DNA of 64,000 nt from Neckera pumila (lineage: Eukaryota > Streptophyta > Bryopsida > Hypnales > Neckeraceae): contig OZ018411.1 in assembly GCA_963969595.1 (NCBI GenBank), forward strand, positions 25,046,545-25,110,544, in the 5' to 3' direction. Below, piece by piece: positions 1 to 12,195 of this stretch. The stretch's first letter is position 1. Each line of letters opens with the position of its first letter. Below the pieces are notes generated by a model. It was given only the letters and a program-made list of their open reading frames with translations, made no database searches and had not been told where the DNA came from. The position numbers and the translations under genes are program-made.

Positions 1-499
1 CCAACTAAAACAAGAAATTTCTCCAAAAAATTGCTATATAATATGGGTGCTTTAGCCCTCATAATCGATTATCAATGTACTTTGCAAAGGAATGCCACAA
101 TTCTATCCTTTAAATGCATGTGCCTCTGCTTTCTCTACCCTAGGACCATATATCAAGGACAAACAAATCAGACAATAGCAAAGTAGGATATTTGCAGGGA
201 TTACTGGAGTGTGGGATACAGTATAATTAGAGATGAAACAAAGCCCGGGGGAAGTTACCTATAGTGTCCATTACAAACCACGTGCATCCAAATTTTGGAC
301 CCATATATATATATTTTTTAATTTAATTAAAATATACTTTATAAAGCTAAAAATAATTTATATTTCCTATAATATATAACAAAAATTTATTTAGAAAATT
401 TATTTAAATTTCTAAAAATAATTCTCTACTAAAAGTTCAGTTTTTTTGAATATTAACGCAATGATCATCTAAATGTATTTCTTAATAAATATTTGAGTT
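1..499. other. AT-rich sequence, no gene seen
   Basis: No reading frame with plausible composition, no RNA gene and no clear terminal repeats are visible. The stretch is AT-rich like the rest of the transposon-filled flanks. Confidence 0.4.
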
Positions 500-1174
500 G
501 AAAAACATATCCTTTCAATACATTCTTTAACTTGATTCTAAAATTATTAATGAGAAAGTTATGGACAATCTCATTTTTGGGGCAATTTAAGCATCTTCTT
601 GAAAAAATAACTTCTAGGGTTCATCTTTGAATGCAATTTTCACAATTTTTCAAAAGAAAATTGTTTAACAAGGTCAAGTTTGTTTGTTAGAACAATCTCA
701 TTGTTGATATTGTTGTGTTTCAATTCCATCTTAGAGCTACTAATGATTTCATTTTTCATTTAATCTTAGACCTACTTCTATTTAATAATTTTTTAAAGAG
801 TGAAAGTCATGATTGTTGTTTTTGAAATTCTTTTTCTAGACGTTTGACTCAATTCTTCAACATAAAAAAAATTAGAAACTCAGAATGCATAGAGCAAAAA
901 GTTTGAGCTATGAAGATTCCAAGCCTTAAAAAATTATTCAAACAAGGTGCAAAAAATTTGGATTTCTTTACTTCAAACACAAAATATCTTGCAATCCATC
1001 TTGTCAAAGTTTTTTAAATTTCTTTTACATATTCTTATACAAGCCTAATTTAAGATCCTATGGTTTCAAGATATACAAAATAAACAATTTCTAATTTTTT
1101 TGTGCTTTACACTAGAAAATGGTAGTTTTGAGTGTTTTTTGATGAAAAAAATACCTTAGGAGTTTAGGGGTTAA
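500..1174 (+). mobile_element. 5'-truncated TTAA element, family A
   Basis: The sequence follows the right two thirds of the family seen complete at 20845-21768: the AGAAAGTTATGG segment, the AATAACTTCTAGG segment and the terminal GAGTGTTTTTTGATG block, ending TTTAGGGGTTAA at 1174. The left TTAA end is missing, so the copy is truncated and decayed. Confidence 0.6.
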
Positions 1175-1488
1175 AGTGTAATCAAAAGTACCTTAAAACC
1201 ATCCCTATATTTAATTGTCGTTGATGGATGCTGATTTTTTTAGATTCCATGTTAGAAACAAGGCAACTTTAGTAGTATCCGTTTTGGAGTGTCGTAGGGA
1301 GTTCTACTTTGAAGATTCATAAGAATTAGGTGCCTTAGCCAAAAATTATATATTTTTTTTAAATCTATGATTTTCAATTGCCAATACTGCAAAAAAAATT
1401 TATAGAAAATTAGAACAAGGTGCCTCAGACTATGCTGAATTGCTTATATGGACAAGAATGGATGCTTCCACCTTATCACATCCATACC

Positions 1489-2180
1489 TTAACCCTTTAG
1501 TGACCGGTCGACCACTTTTTGGTTGATTTTTGGACTCTCGGTCTAATATTGTTCAAAATACATTTGATCACAAAAATCTCAAAGAGGAACACAATTAGAA
1601 AGTCTTTGCGCGCTTCAAACAAAACCAATTTCAAGAGAATTGGAGCTTAGATGAATTAGCTATGAGGTTGTAAACTCAAATGGCCTGGACCTTCAAATGG
1701 AAAGCGTTCAACAAAAATACAAAAAAATATCAACCAAATTGTGAGATTTTTTTGTAACTTGATGTCTTGACAAGGCATAAGTGTTGCTTTGTAATCTCGT
1801 GAATGCCCAAAGTAAACTTATGCATTGGTATTTATGTAGTGCAAATTCTAAAGGATCATTCAAGTCATTGATTTTTGAAAATTAAAGAAAGCAATTCAAA
1901 CTCCAACAAGGCTCTAGAAGCAAACATGATTTAGAGGTACATTTCACTTTCTTCAATGTACCAAATCTGCACATTTTAGAAGGGTATTTGTTTTGATGAC
2001 CACAGATGACCATTTTTTGTGAACTTCAAAAATTTGTAACTAATTTCACAAAGCTTGAAAAAATATGAAACGACTTGGATTAGATGCCTATTCTACTTGT
2101 CTTTTGAGGAAAATTTACTAAAAATATATTTAAAGATGTTTCACCTTCAAAAAATTAAACTCTAGCCCTTAAAAGGTTAA
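1489..2180. mobile_element. TTAA-flanked MITE, diverged
   Basis: It begins TTAACCCTTTAGTGACC and ends AAAAGGTTAA, so the ends are inverted repeats of TTAACCYTTTA flanked by TTAA. No coding capacity is seen. It resembles the other TTAA elements here only at the ends and is probably an older or separate subfamily. Confidence 0.5.
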
Positions 2181-2231
2181 TTTATAGACCTCTACTTTAT
2201 CTATAGCAATTGTAATGTTAGATGAGTTCGA

Positions 2232-2475
2232 TTGTTTGTTTTGTTTGTTGCATTGAAATCTCTAGAATCGTGCATTCCCTTGTCGCATTCTTGGTACCGT
2301 GAGAAAGCTCTCAGCAAGGAGGGGTATTTGGACTTTGTTTCAAGGCATTTGGACTCATAGTGGGAAAGTTATGGAATTTCAAATCTTTTATGAATTGAAA
2401 AAATACAAAATTATTTTGATTTTGATTTTGACTATGGCAACGATACATGACACACTAGTGAGTATAGTACTTTCA
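2232..2475 (+). repeat. Dispersed repeat R1, plus orientation
   Basis: The block TCTTGGTACCGTGAGAAAGC, the GAGGGGTATTTGGACTTTG segment and the end CATGACACACTAGTG match, on this strand, the repeat that forms a tandem array at 19253-20844 on the opposite strand. The short open frame across it is a by-product of the repeat and not a gene. Confidence 0.65.
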
Positions 2476-2874
2476 GATTAAATTCGGCACCTTGATGCTT
2501 AAATAAATTTATTTTAGAATTTGGATAGTTTGGCAACTTGATTTGGTTTTCTTGGCTTTTGACATTTTGTTTTTCCTAATTTTTTGACATTCCTAATTTT
2601 GGATTGTTTTTTTCTCTTCACGTATAAATGTAATTCTTTTTCTAAATTTTCTCAAGAATAATTTTTGGATATTCAAAATTAGCAGCAATGAAATTTTTTT
2701 AAGTTTTTCAAGAAGAGTTGTACAATTTTTTAAACTTTGGATCCAAACTTTCCCTAATTATTTCTGAAATTGACCTCCATGTATATATTAAGAAACAACT
2801 GGTTCCTTTTTCAAAATGAAAAAACAAAAACAAAAACAAAAATGGTGGTGTGGGAAAAAGGCAGCATTAGAGAA

Positions 2875-3255
2875 AAAATCAGCCCTCCGGAGGGCTATTC
2901 TACGGACCCCTCTAGTACCCTGAAATTTAGTTTTAAATGGCTGAAAAAATAGTTTTTTTCCTATTTCCATGCAGCTAAGACTACTGTGACAGTGGTGCAA
3001 GAACCTAGATTTTTGAATAAAATCTTATTAAAAACAAAACAAACAAAAACAAACAAAAACGAATCTTTTTTTAATCTTATAATAATATTAAAAATAAATA
3101 AAAATAAAAATCTGCAAAATCTGACTGCTCCGGCGAGCAGTCATATACTTTGACTACTCACCAAGGGCACTTTTCCAAGTTGACAAGCCGTGCTTGAAAT
3201 AGCATGGCATGGCAATTCGGAACTGCCCTTCCAAGGGCTGATTTTTTCTCTAATG
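2875..3255. mobile_element. MITE with CATTAG ends, family H
   Basis: Near-perfect terminal inverted repeats of about 30 bp: CATTAGAGAAAAAATCAGCC at the left and its complement ending TTTTTTCTCTAATG at the right, followed inside by an AGGGC palindrome. Related elements lie at 19806-20086 and 41216-41653. No target duplication is clear, so the superfamily stays open. Confidence 0.75.
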
Positions 3256-3277
3256 GGTGGCAGGACAAGGACAGCAG

Positions 3278-3837
3278 GGTCGAGTCTATAGTAGTGCAAT
3301 AAGCCTCTTACGGTGATAAAGTTCAAGGTGAATGTAAAAAAAAAGAGCCCCTATTTTGTGCCGTTGTTAACACCTCTCCTAGCTAATTTGGGGCCTCTAA
3401 TTGCAAATATGAACTTAGAATTTGCAAATTTTATCATGCGTCACAAGTAAAAAGTTCCTGTGTTTTTCTTATGGATAAAGTGGGGGAGCAAAATGTATAG
3501 GGCAATGTCTAAGGAGGAGGGGATTTTGCAAATTAAAATTAACAACAAAGAAGGCAGAGCCCGACGAGGAGGCATTTTAATTTGCAGAATCCCTAGATGA
3601 AGGGCATTGTCCAGCATAAACCACAAGCAAAACACGGATGAAACATATGAAAATAATTGGATGAAAAATGGAAGTTGGATGAAAAATTTGTATTGCCCAA
3701 TTACATGGACAAACCTGTGTAATTGAACTTCACGGCCTTGTTGCGCCCCAGAAGCCTCTCATGAAATCAACGACGCATTTCCTGAGAATGGTTTACGGCC
3801 TCCGCAAGAGACTCATTGCACTACTATAGACTTGACC
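3278..3837. mobile_element. MITE, family R2
   Basis: Terminal inverted repeats of about 40 bp, GGTCGAGTCTATAGTAGTGC at the left and its near complement ending CTATAGACTTGACC at the right. The inside carries a CCCCTATTTTGTGCC block and an AATTTGCAAATTTTATCATG block that recur in fragments at 5701, 18150, 22930, 44440 and 57465. It contains no plausible gene. Confidence 0.75.
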
Positions 3838-4093
3838 GGATTGGGTGGGCCTTGTCTTTGCGACCTCAAAGCATGTCCACTCCTACTCCCAATACAGGGC
3901 CGGGACACAATTGGCAGGGGCCGGGAGTCAGGGCATCCCCCCCCCCCCACCGTAACGCTGGCAGCAAAAATTTGACCACCGGGCACGCCCAATTTTCCAA
4001 CAAATGCCCTAGCTTGATGAGGGCGGGGGAGTTTTGAGCGAGCCTTGTGTTGACCAACTTCAAGAGAGTTTTGATTGTTTTTTTAGGAACTAA

Positions 4094-4658
4094 GGGCCGC
4101 TTTACACCAAGAAGCCGGGCCAATTCTCCTTCAAGCCAATTGCACAAAATTTCAGCCCTTTTGGGCTAGAGGCCGGCCTCAACTTCCCATTAGAATAAGA
4201 TTATAATGGGGGCCAATTTTCCTGTTTGTAAAGGCCTTAAGGCCAAGAAGCCGGGCCGATTCAATAAAACCTATAAAAGAAAGAGAGAGGGGCTGAAATT
4301 TTCAGGGCCACTTTACACCTAAAGGCCGGTCCTAATCCCCATGAGGCCGATTGCACAAAATCCAATGGTAATGATTAGTTGAAAAAAATAGTTTTTTATT
4401 AAAACAATTTTTTTAATTGAAATCTGACATTGGCCCCAAGGCCAAGAATTGGCCTCCCATTTTTGGTGCACCCAATTCAGCGAGCTCGGGCCATGTCAGA
4501 TCATGTCTTTTTTGAATAAAAAATTCAATTCACCAAATTGGCCCAGCCTCTTGGTGTAAAGGGGTTGGGGCTGATTTGACCCTTTTGTCCAATCAGAAGT
4601 CAGGATTCTTGGCCTCTGACACAGGAAATTGGCCCGGCCTTCTGGTGTAAAGCGGCCC
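4094..4658. mobile_element. Tourist-like MITE (PIF/Harbinger type)
   Basis: Long terminal inverted repeats starting GGGCCGCTTTACACCAAGAA and ending with the complement, TTCTGGTGTAAAGCGGCCC. A perfect 3-bp TAA target duplication lies on each side (4091-4093 and 4659-4661). TIRs beginning GGGCC and a TWA duplication are the hallmark of Tourist/PIF-Harbinger MITEs. Shorter internal copies of the same end motif suggest earlier rearrangement or nesting. Confidence 0.85.
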
Positions 4659-4836
4659 TAATCATTTTATTATGTCTGGATGCGGTTTCCAAAACACGCT
4701 ACAACCAAAATAGGCCTTGCCTCTCAATTTTACCTTGTCAGTAGCTGCTAATTTAATCCCAAATTAATGGCCATTAATTATGGGATCAGAAATACTGGGA
4801 GCACTGACAGTTTTCAATGGGTCCGATTCTGTCTAA

Positions 4837-5254
4837 GAGCATCCCCACTCCAGGCACGGCCAAATGGCACGGCCAGGGAGCACTTGGAGTGTCATTTGAC
4901 CAAGCCCGGTCCATGTGCCCCACGGCAACACGGGTTACGAACACGGGAAACCAGGTTTACACAGCCCCCAAGTGCTACCTCATGATTGCCTACTCGGGGG
5001 AAGACATTCAATAATGAAAAGGTCTCTCGAAACTTGGGGAATAAATGAAAAAGTCTCTCGAAACTTAAAAATAAAGATAAAATAACTCATACCGAGCCGC
5101 AAGAAGGACTCTTCATTTGGCCGGGTGCTCTTCAAATTTGGCCGTGCCCGGCCATTTTTTGGCCCTCGCCGTGCGTGCCGTGGGGCACTCATTATGGCCG
5201 GGCACGGCCATTTGCCTAGTTTGAGCCACTTGTTGAGTTGGAGTGGGGATGCTC
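4837..5254. mobile_element. Tourist-like MITE, GAGCATCCCCAC family
   Basis: Inverted ends GAGCATCCCCACTCC and GGAGTGGGGATGCTC are flanked by TAA on both sides. Two further members lie at 17800-18596 and 56640-57005 with different interiors. The inside is rich in GGCACGGCCA motifs. The long minus-strand open frame across it is not a gene: it runs through both TIRs. Confidence 0.85.
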
Positions 5255-5700
5255 TAATGGTGTGGGGTGGCTTTGTGGCCGGGCACTGTGGAAGTGAGGG
5301 CTCGCCAGATTGCCTTGCCCGTGGCCAATTGCCCGGGCCACAGTGGCCATGCTCTGAGGCCTTCACACCACCTTCATCATGTGCGCGAGTGATAGCCAAG
5401 GTCGCCATCCTTCGGGTTTGAATCCCATCCATCCATCCATCAAGCAGTTGCCCTGCTTTTGCACTTTTTGCATGGGATGGGCTCTGGCTGTGGTTGCCAC
5501 GTGGTCGACTCTGAGTTTCTCCCGTCACAGGTTCAATTCATCTGTTCACATGAATTCAAGTCAAGACCATATGGGCCATGCACTGGTGCTGGGCCTGACT
5601 CTCCATGCTAGTAAACGAAACACGTTAAATCGTCCCATCCTTTGTGGGCCTGGGTCCAGCGGGGTAAATTCGGGGTTCTTGAGGGTAAAAGTTAAAAAAA
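5255..5700. other. Non-repetitive spacer, no gene assigned
   Basis: GC-rich for this region and open in several frames, but no frame shows a domain, a convincing start or matching splice sites. I see no feature I can name. Confidence 0.3.
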
Positions 5701-5900
5701 AAGGCCCTTATATTTGAGCCGTGTTTAGGGATACTTAATAGGCCTCCTCACTAGTTTGGGGTCTCTGATTGCAAATATGAATTCAGATTTTGCAAAAAAA
5801 AAGTTTGTGACAAAAAATTTCAGCGTTTTCCCTGGGGTAAGTTTGGCCTGTAGGGCCTATAAAGGATGGCATAATTTAACATTTTGTCTACTAAATGCCC
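5701..5900. repeat. R2-family fragment
   Basis: Carries the family's TTGCAAATATGAATTCA block and the AAGGATGGCATAATTTAAC block that also occurs near 18300. Terminal repeats are missing. Confidence 0.5.
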
Positions 5901-5966
5901 ACCAAGAAATGTCCCATTCATTCTGCGGGAGGATTATTTCCCAAAATCTCATAACATTGTTAACCC

Positions 5967-6609
5967 TTAACCCCTATTTGTCCAAGGCACCAAAATATGG
6001 TATTGAAGAAGCTTTAAAGTTAAATAAAACCTTACCAAATTTCTATTTTTAGTATTTTATATTTTTGAAAAATTCTTTTTGAAGTCTAGTTTTAGCTTCA
6101 AAATTTGATTATAAAAATAAATGATTATGATTTTTCTATTTAAGATTTTATGCAAAGATACCCATTGCAATCTTGACTTTCCATAGTGTTGAGGACTCTT
6201 GAAAACGAGCCTCAAATACACTAGATCTTGGGAAAAAAATCAGACTAGAAATTCATTTGAAAAAATTATAGAGTAGATTTTGAGAAGCCATAAATTGATT
6301 GGTTGGTTATGCATGTTAGGCCCTTCAACCTCATATTTTCTTGATGACCAACCGTTTAGATTTGACATGCAAAAAGAGAGTTGAAAGATTTTCATAGTTT
6401 TAACATCCCCATAATCAAACATTATAATCTTTCAATCCATAAGTGATATTGTTGTGTTTTCTTTTCCTATGTCATCTCTAATATGTCTATTTGAATTTGT
6501 ACAGTTACATTTCAAAAAAATTGATTCAACTTATCAATATGTTGACTTTTGTTCAATTTAGAACAAATTCCAAGAAGCTCAAAACAGGCCTTGGACATTT
6601 AGGGGTTAA
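5967..6609. mobile_element. TTAA-flanked MITE
   Basis: Left end TTAACCCCTATTTGTCC and right end GGACATTTAGGGGTTAA are inverted repeats bounded by TTAA. The 643-bp inside is AT-rich and non-coding. Confidence 0.65.
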
Positions 6610-6806
6610 ACATTGACGTTTGGCATCCAATGGATGACAAGGAATTTTTTTAGTAGAACATGAGTTCAACTATTTATCTTTGGAATTTTGTTGCAAAAGG
6701 GTAGTTTGACTTCCAATGAGTGCTTGTGCAATTTTGTAAGCCAATAATTTACACGGTAATGAAAGAGATGATTTCCAGGTTCACCCGTTCGTCTTTTAAG
6801 GGTTAA
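6610..6806. mobile_element. TTAA MITE fragment, family E
   Basis: Shares the CATCCAATGGATGACA segment and the TAGTTTGACTTCCAATGAGT segment with 16286-16774 and ends CGTCTTTTAAGGGTTAA. Its left end abuts the TTAA of the preceding element, which suggests that one element landed in or beside the other. Confidence 0.5.
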
Positions 6807-7099
6807 TCTTTGCTAGCTAGGGTCCCTTTTTGCTCCCCCAAAATCAAGGCCCCCCGATGACAAAGAACATGTACCAACCAATGATGTCCCTAGCACTGAC
6901 AATGCAACGACAAAGCACCCTGCACTTAGCCAATGAGGTTCTCACCATCAGAGCATAGTCCCTTTTCAATTTCAGCAAAAAACAATTATTTTTTAAAGAT
7001 ATTGTAATTTTATGAAATTACAACGATAATTGTCAAAAATCTTGAAAACTGACAATGCTAATTACTGAAATCAATGGAAATAAGTCAATTTTAGGGTTT
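6807..7099. other. No feature seen
   Basis: AT-rich spacer between a TTAA element and repeat L. No gene, RNA or terminal repeat recognised. Confidence 0.3.
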
Positions 7100-7375
7100 A
7101 GGGATTTTGTCAAATTCAACAAGAATTAAATGACCAAGTTGCTTTGAAAAAAAAACATATCCAATGTTGGTAAGAAGGTTAATCTAAAGTCCAAAGACCA
7201 TCTTTCATTATGAAATCTTCTGTAGAAACATGAAGGAATTTCTTCATTGAAATTCAGTGAGAATGGAGGATGAAGAGGTTGTTTTTATAATGAAATTCAT
7301 TGATTTCATGACCCCTCAAAGGATAAGGGATAATTTGAAGATGAGAGCTTGACCTCTCATTGTTAAAAAGTAGTA
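7100..7375 (+). repeat. Dispersed repeat L
   Basis: The order AAGAATTAAATGACC, a GAAGGAATTT-type segment, GAATGGAGGATGAAGAGG, and GGATAATTTGAAGATG recurs at 32690-32905 and 35450-35645 at roughly 70-75% by eye. It may be an internal part of a larger element. Confidence 0.5.
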
Positions 7376-7379
7376 ATTG

Positions 7380-9217
7380 CATTAGAAGAGATTTGAGGCC
7401 TCCAAGAGCCCGCGGGTTATCGTGCGTTCCCACAGCGTTCCTATGCAGAAAAGCTGCTGGCTGATTGGTCGAGAGAGTGCCATGTCATTTTCAAAAAAAT
7501 AAAAATAAATAAATAAATAAATCTTGGCCTGAAATGATATTTAAGAGAGATTTTTTTTCTTTTTTTCTTTTTTTCTTTTTTAGATTTGAAATTCTTGGTA
7601 TGAATCCCTGAATTCAATAATCTACTGCTGCTATATATATAGGTTGACACTTTTGCTACTTACAAGCAAATAGACTTCCTAGTTATAGATATTTGTGAAC
7701 ATAAATAATAGTGAATAAAGGAAAACCCATATTCTCAAACCAGCACATTAGCTGCCTGGCAACATACTATTAGTTACCTGCTCCATGAAGGCTACAGACA
7801 ATTGGAAGAAGCTACTTGCATACACAGTTCTTTGATGAGCCCTGGGATTTGTATCAAAGCATAATCAACTTTATTATAAGGGAAAACATGACGGTCATAT
7901 TGGAGCTTGTGCCTTAATTGAGAAAGTTAACACAGGCCTTGGGGTACTGCTATGACTTGAGACTGCCGCCCTCCAACTGGCCCTATGCTGAGTTTTGAAA
8001 AGTATCCAAAAGCAACAAAATTCACAAGTTGTTCCTTGCTTAGGCCTTGTTCAAAGTGAGACTGGATTGTTCTTGCCTTTGTGTAAGCTTGCTTTTGGAA
8101 GTGTATGAGCGTTGGAGCTTCAAATTATTATTACAATGGTGCTAGGGTCACAGATCAGCGGCCAACAGGTTATGACTTATTCTGCAGTGATTTTTGTATG
8201 ACAAATTCATACTAACGTTTCTAACGTTGGTCTTTTGAGTAGGATGGGGGGATTTTTTTTCTCAGGTGAATTGTAATAACAAGTAGTGACGATCTGTAGA
8301 CACCTCGTGTACACCGAATAGCAAACTAACAGTCTGCTGGTTGGTATGGGCACAAGTGAGGATCGTCACCTCCTGGAAAAATTCTTTTTTGAGAATTCCA
8401 AACGACTATTTTTTGTGAAGAAAAGAACAACAGAGTCAAGCAACTCATAGTGTTTGTGTTGTTGCATGTGGTTCTTTTTTGCAATTACTCATAATCTTTT
8501 GTCGAAGGAGGTCGATCTGTTCAAATCGATGTTGTGATATTGCCTGTTGCCATATTAGGGTTTCAGCTAGGCTCAGTTAATCAGGTTGCAAACAAAGATA
8601 GCATATAGGTGCTTAACTTTGGTTGGATTACACTATACTTGGAGGTTTCCTTCTTTCTCTTATCTTGTACCTTGAAGTTTCTGGAAACTCCCGGTGTATT
8701 ATGCGGTCTGGCTTGAGTAAATGTTCCGAGCGTCTAGCTTGAGTGAATGATCTGAGCTTCTGGCTTGAGGGATTGATCTGATTACAAGTACTAAGCTGTA
8801 TTAGATTAGGATCTAAATGAAGAATAGATCTGATCTAAGTTAAATGGCTGGATTACAACTCAAGCTACAGAGTAACAACAGAAACATCAGATATAGCATA
8901 CAAGCCGAATTTACATTTAGGCTTCATTTGTTATAATAAAATAAGCTTTGCTGATGGTTATGTAACTAGCTTTCTTTGTAAAAAAGATTGAGTTTAGGTT
9001 TTCTGTAAAAGAAAACAAGGATGAATCATAAGTGACAAACTTGAAGTAAGAGTCTCGAAAGGGATGCAAAATCTACCTTGAATCAATTAAGGAAGTACCT
9101 AAAAGAACTTTTTTTTGAAAAAAATAATTCTGACGGCATGTATCGGCTGTTCACAGATTTGGCCAGATCAAAACGGGCTTGAAGTAGCCCTCCCATGCCC
9201 TCAAATCTCTTCTAATG
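7380..9217. mobile_element. CATTAGAAGAG element with long internal insert
   Basis: The left end CATTAGAAGAGATTTGAGG and the right end CCTCAAATCTCTTCTAATG are inverted repeats. The first ~200 bp and last ~110 bp match the short versions at 13500-13753 and 19765-20338. About 1.5 kb between ~7580 and ~9105 has no counterpart in those copies and is richer in GC. It is either a second insertion, captured host sequence, or the remains of a longer parent. No long open frame is present. Confidence 0.6.
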
Positions 9218-9218
9218 T

Positions 9219-9720
9219 GTTCAAAGTAGAATTTTAGACCTCATTTTGCAATAGTAAAATAGCATTTTTCAATAAAAATTGAACTAAGAAAAGTTGAAAT
9301 ATAAATCCAACTTTCATTTTCAAAAATTTGTTTGTGATTACGAGCCTCTGAACAAAAGTTTTGGACAAAATTCAAAGAAGATGTTTGAAAGATGTCAAAG
9401 AAAATGTTCCTTCCAACTGCTCCCTGAAATTTGTCTATAACTTTTGACTGGAGCCTCAAAATCTCAAAAGGATTTTGGGAGGTGAAAGTTAGCTTGATTT
9501 TCTACATTAACTTAGTTCAATTTCTTTTGCAAAATGTTATTCTACTATGCCTAAATGAGGTCTGAAATTCTACTTTGAACATAATTCCTATTTTTGACTT
9601 GACTATGAACGGTTGAGCTCTTACTAATCCTAACTATTTACATATCCCACATGGGTTGCTTTACCTTTTCCCATCCAATTTCAATAAAGAGTTTGTCTTT
9701 CTCAATTTTGTACATATTAT
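9219..9720. mobile_element. Foldback element, copy 1
   Basis: Two arms are inverted: CAAAGTAGAATTTTAGACCT at the left and AGGTCTGAAATTCTACTTTG at the right, with a matching inner block around TCTATAACTTTTGACTGGAG. The right arm continues to a CCCACATGGGTTG motif that copy 3 (44801-45424) has on both sides, so the left arm is truncated by the neighbouring element. Confidence 0.65.
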
Positions 9721-9951
9721 TAAGATGCTTTTGGAGGTGGATGTCAAATATTTTATTTACTCAGTATCTTGGATGATGAAAATTGTAGTCATTCTTTTTT
9801 TATTGCCAAAGTTAAAAAGTTAAATTTTAATAAATTTTTGGAAGAAGGTGCCAAAATTGAACAGGTTCTATAGGAACGGAATTCTCTCCTTCCCCCTTGG
9901 ATCTAGGGGGGGATTATACCTCCACCTGGGGTGAGGCACCTAAGCTAGATG

Positions 9952-10896
9952 TTAACCCCTAAAGTTCCATGACTATTGTGGAAAACGGTTTTCACCAAAA
10001 ACGCTCAGAAAATGCCATTTTTAGAACAAGTATCAAAATTTTCAAAAACACACACTTTTGGACACATGTAGCCGTAGGATCTTGTAGTATGCTAACTTGA
10101 GAACATGTGGAAAAAATTTCAAAAATTTCCACCGCATGGATTGCAAGATATTTGCATTCAAATTCACTAAAATCATTTTTTTTGGCACTACAAAAAACAA
10201 GGCAGCTGCACTTTGCAACCTCAATTTTCTATGAAAAAATGTCCCAAATGGTGGTGCTTCTTTGGATTCTTTTTCTTAGACAAGTTGGCCACATTCTTGA
10301 AAATTTTCAGATCATTTAGAATTGTACAACATACATGAAAAAAATAGTAAGTACTAGGAAGAAGTAGAGAGTGATTCAAAATACTAAATTGTTAGAATTT
10401 AATTATGGAACTTAAAATGCCAATTTCAATGGTTGAAATGTTTTAATAAACAGTCTACATCTTATTATTTTATTTTTTTCAAAAAATATTGAAAGTTGAG
10501 TAAGATAAAGAACTTCAAAGTTTATTTTAGAGTAGAGAATCTATAACTACCCGCAAACAAAAAATCCTCATAATTTTTGACTCATTGATCAAAATGGAAT
10601 GACTCAAAGCTTTCCATGTATATATAACTCTAGAAAATCAATTTCAAATTTTTGTTTTTGAGAAAAGTGATTTTTTTAATATGTGCTTGGATTGTCTGAG
10701 TTGAGAAACAAATTACATATTATGCAATAACTTTTGACTCATATATCCAAATGCCATGAAATTTAGTGATGTGAAAGACATTCCTTGTTCCCACCTTCTA
10801 TTAAAGTTTGGGCCAAAAATATGGAAATCTTTAGTCTTACATACCTGCCTAAATTTCTATATAGTTAAAAATGCATGTTAATCCTTTAGGGGTTAA
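9952..10896. mobile_element. TTAA-flanked MITE, family B, complete
   Basis: Left TTAACCCCTAAAGTTCC and right ATCCTTTAGGGGTTAA. The interior contains two copies of a CATAACTTTTGACTC-type module and an ACTACCCGCAAAC block shared with 59042-59553 and, inverted, 60428-61075. Non-coding. Confidence 0.8.
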
Positions 10897-11941
10897 TGTT
10901 ATACCCTTCTTGGTGCAAAGAATTTGCATAATTGGTGGTTACATATTTTTTGTTCATCAATCTCATATTTTATCCATTTCTAGACAAGCGTTTACATCAG
11001 ACAATCTCCTCGTTGTTGGAAATTCTGAAAATAAATAAGCATTTCTTGGAAGCATTTCCTGGTAGGCCTATTTATTTTCAGAATTTCCTCTGCTATGGTG
11101 ATTGCACAGCACAAAATTCTCAAATATATAGGCTCCAATCAATATGCTACCATTTTCAACTTGGATGGAAACTTCACCTTTCTATGTTCTTGTTGGATGA
11201 AGTTTCATTAGTTTTCTATATTTAAATGCATCTTGATATTTTTTTCATGGAGTAATATATTGTATATGGAGTATATAATTTGTCTTCATTTTTTCATAAT
11301 TAAAAATATCAAAATGATATATATGAAATTTTGCAGTATTTTCTTTATAAAACTTATAGAAATTTCAAAAATGTTTAACTAATAGTATAAAATGTTTAGC
11401 AAAATTAAAGATGATAGTGGTAAACATCATGGTGTAATTTGGTGTACTCCTTGAGCTCACACCAAGAGAAATTTGAGAAAAAAGTGTGAAAGTGGTGTAT
11501 TATAAGCCCTCAAGATGTTACCTTCAAAGTGTTACAAAAATTATAAATTTTAACAAGTTGGGAAAAATAGTAGATTATTGGAACTTCATGTTCTTAATGA
11601 AGCTTTGAGTCAAAAACTATGTGAAATTGAGATTTGACACTAAAAACTAAGCTCTTCTAGAAGATTTGTCCTTTGAAGATTAATTTAGAGTTCAACACAT
11701 TATAGAGACCTCATTTCATGATTATATTTTGAGATGAGGTAGAGACACCTAAATGTGCCGTACTTCACCAATTGAGACCATAAAGTTCAATATTTGAAAT
11801 CCAAGGTTTTAACCCCTGTATTGTCCTTTTAGGAGACATTCAAAAATGAAATTTGATGCAGGTCTTTATAATCTTAATTTTTGGCATGATTTTTGAAAAT
11901 CCATACCTTAAATCAGGTTTTTGTTTGTTAAATTTCTCTTG
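10897..11941. other. AT-rich sequence, no gene seen
   Basis: About 1 kb without recognisable coding sequence or complete element. A TTTTAACCCCTGTATTGTCC string near 11810 resembles a TTAA-element end but has no partner. Confidence 0.3.
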
Positions 11942-12195
11942 TTTCTCTTGTTTTGTTTGTTTGTTTACGGTGAGATCTCGTGGACTATGCTTCCCCCGGT
12001 CGCTTTCTTGGTACCATCGGGAAGCTCTCTGCAAAGAGGGGTGCATGGACTTTGTTTCATGTCATTTGAACCTGTGTTGTGAAAATTATTGAATTTTGAA
12101 GTTTTTATGAATTAAAATTTTTTTAAATTACTTTTACTTTTATTTTGACTATGACAATGGCATAGGGCACACTTTTGTTTTTCTATAGTGTGGCA
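11942..12195 (+). repeat. Dispersed repeat R1, plus orientation
   Basis: GTTTACGGTGAGATCTCGTG, TTGGTACCATCGGGAAGC and GCATAGGGCACAC are the R1 landmarks in the same order as at 2232. A second copy of the GGCAC(A)AGGCACACTAG end follows at about 12195-12210. Confidence 0.65.

Noticed and set aside
4980..5528. 182-codon minus-strand open frame
   Set aside because: It overlaps a Tourist-like MITE including its inverted ends and has no domain; composition follows the repeats.
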